From Acidobacteriota bacterium (GTDB lineage: Bacteria > Acidobacteriota > Terriglobia > UBA7540), in the NCBI GenBank assembly GCA_021789565.1, contig JAJYJL010000770.1:1-5001 (forward strand): DNA of 5,001 nucleotides, in the 5' to 3' direction. Under the pieces are notes generated by a model that had not been told where the DNA came from, searched no databases, and was given only the letters and a program-made list of their open reading frames with translations. Positions within the stretch are counted from its first letter, which is position 1, and the number at the start of each line of letters is the position of its first letter. Both the position numbers and the translations under genes were made by a program. Shown one piece after another: positions 1-5,001 of the stretch.

Positions 1-1765
1 GAATCCGACACGCCTGGAGCAGCGCCTTGGTCGAATCCACCGCATCGGCCAGGAGCGTGACGTACACGCCTTCAATTTCGTCGCGAGCGAATCCGAACAA
101 GGCCAGGACATCATTGAGGGCCGCATCCTTGAGCGGCTGCTACAGAAAATGGAGCAGATGCGGACCGCACTGGCGGACCGCGTTTTTGACGCTATCGGTG
201 AAGTTCTATCACTGAACGATGTCAATCTGCCGGAAATACTGCGCGAGGCGGCCAACGACCCTCGGCGTTTGGATGAATACCTCGATCAAATCGAGCGTGT
301 TGACCCTCAGCGACTACTCCAATACGAGCAGGCTACAGGAATCGCACTGGCGCGTGCGAACGTGGACTTTTCGGGTTTCCAAGCTGCAAATGCCGAAGCA
401 GAAGAACGCCGCCTAATGCCTCGCTATGTCGAGCAGCACTTCTTAAACGCGGCTCGAGAGATCGGCCTGAAGGTCGAGGCCCGTGCTGACGGCCTATACC
501 GCGTTGAACATGTTTTGGCCGACCTGCGCTCCGATCGGCTTGCCGGCGTGCGAAGGCTGGGAAAACCCGAGGCGGCGTACCGCAAGCTTACATTTCACAA
601 AGAACATCTGGAATTGGATCAGCACATTGACGCCGTGCTAATCGGGCCTGGCCATGCGCTCTACGCCGCTGTTGACGAGCGCCTGAATGAGATGCTCGGG
701 GCGGTCACGTCTGGTGTCGGCGTATTCGTGGACACGAACAGCGAAGCACCTTATCAACTGCACTTCTTTGAGATGGCTGTGCGCGGCCAGAACACGAAGG
801 GCGAGACGCAGACGCTTTTAGGAGAGTTGGTGGCTGTAAGGGAAGAAATATTGAGCAATGAAGAGCGTTTCTCGATAGTTCCGGCAGATACCTTGCTCGA
901 TCTGCCCGCCCACCCGGCCGCGCCAGAGAACCTTGAACCAGAAGATGTCACGCCAGCGGCCGACTTCCTCAAGAGCACTTACCAAACGCAGCGTCGCGGC
1001 GAGTGTCAGCAAGAGCGGCAACACTTTGTCCAGGTTTGCCGCGACTATTTGCAAGAGTCCTTCAAGGCGCGTATCCGAGCCGCGCAAGATCGCGTCATGA
1101 GCCTCAAGGCAAGGGAAGGGCGCGAGCCCGAAGTGGCCATTGCTCGCCAGAGAGCCGAGAACGACCTCGCCGATCTCGAACGGACTCGCACCGAGCGTCT
1201 TGAAGGGTTGCAAAGACTGACTTTGGCCAAGCATGCCCCCGTGCGCCACGTGGCTAGCGCGTTGGTACTCCCGAGTACACGCTCGGTCGAACAGCAAATC
1301 GGCGCCGTTCTCGATGACCTCGACCCCGAAGTGCGGCGCAAGTCCGAAATCGCTGCTGAGGATGTCGTCATTGCCTACGAAACAGGCCGTGGTTTCGAGT
1401 GCGAGCGCGTAGGACACATGAAGATTGGGTTTGACGTGCGAAGTCTTGGCCCCGCCGATCCACAGACCGGCTACCGCGATCCGGTGACCGGCATACGCCG
1501 CATCGAGGTCAAAGGGCGTCAGCGCGGTCAGCCCATCCGACTCACAACAAATGAGTGGTACAAGGCGATGCAACTAGCGGACAGTTATTGGCTTTATGTG
1601 GTTTGGAACCCGCTCGACAATCCCGAGTCCGAGCCGCTGCGAATTCAGAACCCAGTGAAGCACCTCGATCATGCCAAGCGCGAGGTCATTGCGGCACGCT
1701 ATTACGATATTCCTGCGGATGCGATAGAAGGAGCAGCAGAAAAGCAGAGGGAGTTGCTTCCGTGA
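1..1765 (+). CDS. SNF2-family helicase with C-terminal DUF3883 domain (5'-truncated)
   Basis: This is the C-terminal 587 residues of an SNF2/DEAD-like helicase. The frame is open from base 2 (base 1 ends a cut codon), so the real start lies left of the window; the ATG at 149 is only an internal methionine. The first visible residues form helicase motif VI, QRLGRIHRIGQ (bases 20-52), with the arginines expected to contact ATP at the RecA-domain interface. A long linker follows, containing a charged, probably coiled-coil stretch (about visible residues 355-410) with many R/E/A/L residues. The C-terminus looks like DUF3883: GFD (Asp at bases 1433-1435), then IEVKG (Glu at 1505-1507, Lys at 1511-1513), then TTNEWYKA and YWLYVVW. 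The D...ExK spacing is that of PD-(D/E)xK-like folds, so nuclease or DNA-binding activity is possible but unproven. The family translocates on DNA using ATP; DISARM DrmD is a related type. It is translationally coupled to the methyltransferase downstream through a 4-base overlap. Family assignment is strong; the role in phage defence is inferred from the neighbours. Confidence 0.92.
   Translation, partial: NPTRLEQRLGRIHRIGQERDVHAFNFVASESEQGQDIIEGRILERLLQKMEQMRTALADRVFDAIGEVLSLNDVNLPEILREAANDPRRLDEYLDQIERVDPQRLLQYEQATGIALARANVDFSGFQAANAEAEERRLMPRYVEQHFLNAAREIGLKVEARADGLYRVEHVLADLRSDRLAGVRRLGKPEAAYRKLTFHKEHLELDQHIDAVLIGPGHALYAAVDERLNEMLGAVTSGVGVFVDTNSEAPYQLHFFEMAVRGQNTKGETQTLLGELVAVREEILSNEERFSIVPADTLLDLPAHPAAPENLEPEDVTPAADFLKSTYQTQRRGECQQERQHFVQVCRDYLQESFKARIRAAQDRVMSLKAREGREPEVAIARQRAENDLADLERTRTERLEGLQRLTLAKHAPVRHVASALVLPSTRSVEQQIGAVLDDLDPEVRRKSEIAAEDVVIAYETGRGFECERVGHMKIGFDVRSLGPADPQTGYRDPVTGIRRIEVKGRQRGQPIRLTTNEWYKAMQLADSYWLYVVWNPLDNPESEPLRIQNPVKHLDHAKREVIAARYYDIPADAIEGAAEKQRELLP
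1746..1753 (+). promoter_or_regulatory. Ribosome binding site for the DUF1156 methyltransferase
   Basis: The purine run AGAGGGAG ends 8 bases before the GTG at 1762 and lies inside the last codons of the helicase gene. It decides the start. The frame is open back to an ATG at 1555, but that ATG would put 69 unrelated residues in front of the conserved DUF1156 N-terminus and overlap the helicase's DUF3883 domain. Confidence 0.75.
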
Positions 1766-4695
1766 ACGAGGATAAACGGCTCATTGAGGATTACCTGCCG
1801 ATTGAGAAAATCAGCGCGGAGGCGTCGCGAGAAAAGTCTGTCCGCCAGGGACACATCTCGACTCTTCACCTGTGGTGGGCGCGGAGGCCCTTGGTCGCGT
1901 GTCGTGCTGCCGTATATGGCGCGCTAGTGCCGGCTTCCCGATTTGTCCCAAACGGGGCGACCGATGAGAAGAAGAAATCTCTCGGTCGCGCAAACACAGC
2001 GAAGTTCATCGACCGGCTATGCCAATATCCAGGTACTCCGACAGTCATTGCCGAGGCGCGACAACACATTCTCGAAGCGCACGCGGAGCGACTAACGCAA
2101 GAGACAAAAAAGAAGGTCACCGTCCAAGATATCGAGCAGGGACGGGCAGCGCGACCGAAAGTTCTGGATATGTTTGCAGGGGGCGGTGCGATACCACTCG
2201 AAGCTTTGCGGCTAGGTTGTGAGGCGCACGCACTCGACCTCAATCCTGTCGCCCATATCATCGAGCTTTGTACGCTTGCTTACCCAGAACGGTATGGCCG
2301 CCCTGATCCCAAGTCACACGGCTGCGCATCCGGTGGTTCGTGGGCTGGGCTGCCGGAAGAAGTAAAGCACTGGGGGGAGTGGGTATCGCAGAAGGTCGAA
2401 GGAGAAATCGGCGATCTTTATCCATTCTTGGCCGACCCAGACTACAAAGGAAAGCGTCGAGAAACGAACGTCGAGCTGTGGAAGACTGGTCAAAATACAA
2501 AAATACCGCCTGGTTATCTACAGCCCATTGCTTTTCTGTGGGCGCGTACCGTCACATGCAAGAATCCAACGTGTAGAGCATCAGTACCTCTGCAACGGCA
2601 GACTTGGTTGTGCAAAAAGGACCGCAGGTGCGTTGCACTGCGAGCGGTCGCTCCAAGAGGCAAGAAGCGCGTCACATTTGAAGTGGTAGAAGATCAATCT
2701 CCGAAACGACTGGGTTTTGATCCCGACGCAGGTTCGAGCGCGGGAAACGCGACTTGTCCTTTCTGCGGGACGGTCTGTGACAGCGATTATGTAAAACAGG
2801 AGGGTTGTTCACATCGACTGGGGGAACAACTGATGGCCGTTGTTTCGACTCGGGAACATGAAACGGGGAAAATCTATTTTTCTGGAGAGGAGTGCACTTC
2901 GGTCGCTGACAATGAATCTGTCAAAAGGCGAATTGAATCGTTACTGAACCGGACTGGATTGACAATCCCTGACGAACCAATCACTACCGATGCAAAGAAT
3001 AGTTGTTGGACTCCTCTATATGGTTTAACCACGTTCGGTGATCTGTTCACCCGCCGTCAGATGCTATGCCTCTTGACCTTCGCTGCCGTGGTTCGTGAAG
3101 CGACGGTAGAAATGAAGAGTTCGGGATATGAGGACGATAGAGCGAAGGCGTTGGCAACCTATTGTGGTTTGTTGGGATCACGATTGGCCGACTGGAATAG
3201 CACGATCTCTCATTGGATTACTGTTGGAGAGAAGGTCTCAGACACCTTCGCGCGGCAAGCGATCCCGATGTGCTGGGATTTTTCCGAAATCAATCCCTTC
3301 GCCAAGGTTTCCGGGAATTCTCGCGATTCGTTAGAGCGGATGGTCGAGGCGCTTGAATGCCACCCTGTCGAAGTAAAGCCTCATGTCGAACGTGGAACTG
3401 CGACGAAATTGCCTTGGCCGGACTCTACGATGGATGCGGTAATTACGGACCCGCCTTATTATGACAATGTCCCATATTCAGATCTGTCAGATTTCTTCTA
3501 CGTGTGGCTCAAGCGTAGCATCGGCGCGCTGTACCCCGAGCACTTCGCCGCCAAAGGAACTCCAAAGAAGGCGGAGGCAGTTGCAGATGCAACCCGCCAT
3601 GCTGGTTCCCGAGACGAAGCTCGAATTTTTTATGAGCAAACTATGGGACATGCTTTCCGGGAAGCGCACAGAGTGCTGAAATCAGACGGTGCGATGGTTG
3701 TGGTCTACGCACACAAGACCACTCTCGGATGGGCTACCCTGGTGGATGGACTGCGACAAGCCGGTTTTATCGTTACTGAAGCATGGCCTCTGGATACCGA
3801 AAAGCCGGGGAGGCTGAGGGCGCAAGAATCCGCTGCCCTTGCGTCGAGCATATTACTGGTCAGCCGGAAACGTGACAACCAGGAGATTGGCCAGTACGAG
3901 GAAACCGTCCGGCCCGAACTGGAAATCATCGTTCGTGAGCGTGTCGCCTCGCTCTGGGAGTTGGGTGTTTCGGGAGCAGATTTAGTGATTTCGTGTGTTG
4001 GCGCTGGCCTTCGAGCCTTCACTCGGTATGCCAAGGTTGAATATGCGAACGGCGAAGTGGTACCGGCTGAACGGTTCTTAACCGAGGTTGAGACGGCCGT
4101 TCTGGAGACCATCCTTGCCCGCATATCCAGAGAGGTCGGCGGCAACGGAGGCCGGTACGGTTTGCCAACCGTAGATCCGTGGACCCGTTTCTACACGCTC
4201 TGGCGATACACGTACAAATCAGCAGAGCTCGACGCTGGTGAAGCCATTATTTTTGCCAACGGAACCCATGTTGAGTTGGACGGACAATTGGGCCTTTCGT
4301 ATGGATCTCGACCATTGATAGAAAAGAAGAAAGCAAAATATCGCCTACTTGACTACTCTGAGCGTGGCGACGACGCGAAGTTGGGCTTGCCATCAGAAGA
4401 TGGACAATCAGCGCCGCTGGTTGATGCTCTGCATCGCCTTCTATGGCTGATGGAGCGGCATCCCTCCGGCATCCCGGAGTTCCTGCGTGAAGCGCGGCCA
4501 AACACCGAGCAACTGCGCTTGGTTGCGCAGGCGCTGGCGGGCCCGGCGCTGAAGGGCGGTGAGTTGGGTGAAGTGGCCAGCGGCAGCGAACTCGCCGCTT
4601 TAACAAAGTTGACTGCGAACTGGCGCAGCGTGGTTGAAGACCCAGCAGGACCAGCCGAGGGGCCATTGTTCAAGGCGGCAAAACTGCGCGAGTAA
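1762..4695 (+). CDS. DUF1156 zinc-ribbon DNA methyltransferase (COG1743-like, probably adenine-specific)
   Basis: The protein has 977 residues, within the usual 900-1000 range of the family. The GTG start overlaps the helicase stop (GTGA), follows a good Shine-Dalgarno sequence and places the conserved DUF1156 block directly at the N-terminus (DYLPIEKISAEASREKS, HLWWARRPL; residues about 6-57). AdoMet motif I is LDMFAGGGAIPLEALRLG (from residue 135), with the motif II acid probably D159. A long middle region (about 165-555) carries paired cysteines C266/C271 and C332/C335 (CPFCG), read as a zinc ribbon. The catalytic motif is DPPY at 563-566, followed by YDNVPYSDLSDFFYVW, a hallmark of this family. 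A typical HRVLKSDG turn lies at 636-643. DPPY points to exocyclic amino methylation, most likely N6-adenine; N4-cytosine cannot be excluded. The motif order (AdoMet site, long insert, DPPY) resembles alpha-class enzymes, so the insert may read the target. It probably marks self DNA for the helicase/ATPase partners encoded on either side. All key motifs are intact. The target sequence cannot be predicted. Confidence 0.93.
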   Translation: MNEDKRLIEDYLPIEKISAEASREKSVRQGHISTLHLWWARRPLVACRAAVYGALVPASRFVPNGATDEKKKSLGRANTAKFIDRLCQYPGTPTVIAEARQHILEAHAERLTQETKKKVTVQDIEQGRAARPKVLDMFAGGGAIPLEALRLGCEAHALDLNPVAHIIELCTLAYPERYGRPDPKSHGCASGGSWAGLPEEVKHWGEWVSQKVEGEIGDLYPFLADPDYKGKRRETNVELWKTGQNTKIPPGYLQPIAFLWARTVTCKNPTCRASVPLQRQTWLCKKDRRCVALRAVAPRGKKRVTFEVVEDQSPKRLGFDPDAGSSAGNATCPFCGTVCDSDYVKQEGCSHRLGEQLMAVVSTREHETGKIYFSGEECTSVADNESVKRRIESLLNRTGLTIPDEPITTDAKNSCWTPLYGLTTFGDLFTRRQMLCLLTFAAVVREATVEMKSSGYEDDRAKALATYCGLLGSRLADWNSTISHWITVGEKVSDTFARQAIPMCWDFSEINPFAKVSGNSRDSLERMVEALECHPVEVKPHVERGTATKLPWPDSTMDAVITDPPYYDNVPYSDLSDFFYVWLKRSIGALYPEHFAAKGTPKKAEAVADATRHAGSRDEARIFYEQTMGHAFREAHRVLKSDGAMVVVYAHKTTLGWATLVDGLRQAGFIVTEAWPLDTEKPGRLRAQESAALASSILLVSRKRDNQEIGQYEETVRPELEIIVRERVASLWELGVSGADLVISCVGAGLRAFTRYAKVEYANGEVVPAERFLTEVETAVLETILARISREVGGNGGRYGLPTVDPWTRFYTLWRYTYKSAELDAGEAIIFANGTHVELDGQLGLSYGSRPLIEKKKAKYRLLDYSERGDDAKLGLPSEDGQSAPLVDALHRLLWLMERHPSGIPEFLREARPNTEQLRLVAQALAGPALKGGELGEVASGSELAALTKLTANWRSVVEDPAGPAEGPLFKAAKLRE

Positions 4696-4708
4696 GAACC
4701 ATCCGAAT

Positions 4709-4712
4709 GGAG
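4709..4712 (+). promoter_or_regulatory. Ribosome binding site for the DUF499 gene
   Basis: GGAG lies 9 bases before the ATG at 4722, in the 26-base gap after the methyltransferase stop. An in-frame TGA at 4716-4718, one codon before the ATG, rules out any start further upstream. The site therefore supports 4722 as the true start. No terminator-like hairpin with a T run occurs in the gap, so the gene is probably read on the same transcript. Confidence 0.7.
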
Positions 4713-4721
4713 TGCTGACGC

Positions 4722-5001
4722 ATGAGCGCAACACAGAGTAATAGGTCAACCGCAATCAAACCCTGGATAGAAGTGGCGGCACTTCACCCCGATGTGGTGT
4801 CGGAGCACTTCTCCGAGGACATCTTTGCGCTGGACCTTGGCCCCCTGGCTGATGGCAAGCCGAGCGTTCCAGCCGTTTACCGCGATCCCGAGCACTTCTT
4901 CCGCGTTTCCTACCTGACCAAAGGCTTGCGCTCGCTGCTCGAAGACGTGCTTTCACGCCTCAGCGACGGCGCCGGCAACCGCGTGCTGAAACTTCTGACG
5001 C
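4722..5001 (+). CDS. DUF499-type ATPase, N-terminal fragment (3'-truncated)
   Basis: Ninety-three codons are visible before the window ends, with no stop. After a short polar leader (residues 1-11) comes IKPWIEVAALHPDVV (12-26), matching the 'L-K-P-W-x-E-V-A-x-P-H-x-D-V' opening I recall for DUF499 proteins. Next come YRDPEHFFRVSYLTKGLRSL and a stretch ending RVLKLLT, which in this family leads straight into the Walker A loop (TPFGGGKTH-like). That loop would fall just past the right edge, so ATP binding is expected from the family, not seen. Family members are large (around 1000 residues) P-loop ATPases encoded beside DUF1156 methylases and helicases in anti-phage loci. I recall PglY/BrxC of BREX as related ATPases, but with less certainty. 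The position 26 bases after the methyltransferase indicates one operon. The role is likely that of a motor or regulatory ATPase of the defence complex; substrate and activity are unknown. Family call fairly sure, function inferred. Confidence 0.85.
   Translation, partial: MSATQSNRSTAIKPWIEVAALHPDVVSEHFSEDIFALDLGPLADGKPSVPAVYRDPEHFFRVSYLTKGLRSLLEDVLSRLSDGAGNRVLKLLT

Noticed and set aside
818..1573. Long open frame of 251 codons on the minus strand
   Set aside because: It lies opposite the helicase C-terminus, whose plus-strand translation carries recognisable DUF3883 motifs; the antisense product shows no family features and is a shadow of a GC-rich gene.
1555..1761. 69-residue N-terminal extension of the methyltransferase
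   Set aside because: It overlaps conserved helicase codons and is unlike the family N-terminus; the GTG at 1762 has its own ribosome binding site.
3705..4145. Minus-strand open frame of 146 codons opposite the methyltransferase
   Set aside because: Ser/Arg-rich low-information product, fully inside a well-supported gene, with no operon context on that strand.
4247..4673. Two overlapping minus-strand open frames near the methyltransferase C-terminus
   Set aside because: They overlap each other and the coding region; composition is typical of antisense shadows (rich in Arg, Ser, Pro, Ala).
4699..4710. Small inverted repeat CCAT-CCGA-ATGG in the gap before the DUF499 gene
   Set aside because: The stem has only 4 base pairs and no T run follows, so it is not a convincing terminator; it touches the ribosome binding site, but a regulatory effect would be speculation.
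4707..4718. Three-codon mini-ORF (ATG GAG TGC TGA) just before the DUF499 start
   Set aside because: It has no ribosome binding site of its own and is short enough to arise by chance.

Overview
The window lies inside a tightly packed, single-strand (+) defence-type operon. Its three genes are, in order, an SNF2-type helicase with a C-terminal DUF3883 domain (5' end cut off by the left edge), a complete DUF1156-type DNA methyltransferase with a zinc ribbon (COG1743-like), and the start of a DUF499-type ATPase (3' end cut off by the right edge). I saw no RNA genes, mobile elements, CRISPR arrays or long intergenic regions; about 99% of the window is coding.

Layout. Bases 1-1765 are the helicase, entered at its motif VI (QRLGRIHRIGQ) and ending in a DUF3883 domain with a PD-(D/E)xK-like residue pattern. 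Its TGA stop overlaps the GTG start of the methyltransferase (GTGA, 1762-1765), which runs to 4695. That protein has an AdoMet motif I (FAGGG) and a DPPY catalytic motif separated by about 420 residues containing paired cysteines. A 26-base gap with a Shine-Dalgarno sequence leads to the third gene at 4722. Its 93 visible residues look like the N-terminus of DUF499 proteins and stop about where the Walker A loop is expected.

How they may work together. Helicase + DUF1156 methylase + DUF499 ATPase is, to my knowledge, a recurrent anti-phage gene set, described under names such as Hma (helicase-methylase-ATPase) and annotated as 'anti-phage-associated DUF1156/DUF499' proteins. It is conceptually close to DISARM (SNF2 helicase DrmD plus methylase) and to BREX (methylase plus large ATPase). 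The likely logic is that the methylase marks self DNA while the helicase/ATPase machinery acts on unmarked DNA. No separate restriction nuclease is visible, so the DUF3883 domain is one candidate for DNA cleavage. That last step is inference.

Organism. Sampled blocks run from about 43% to 72% GC, mostly near 60%, with Shine-Dalgarno sites and a GTG start. This fits a moderately GC-rich bacterium, but nothing here fixes the lineage; Pseudomonadota is only a guess.
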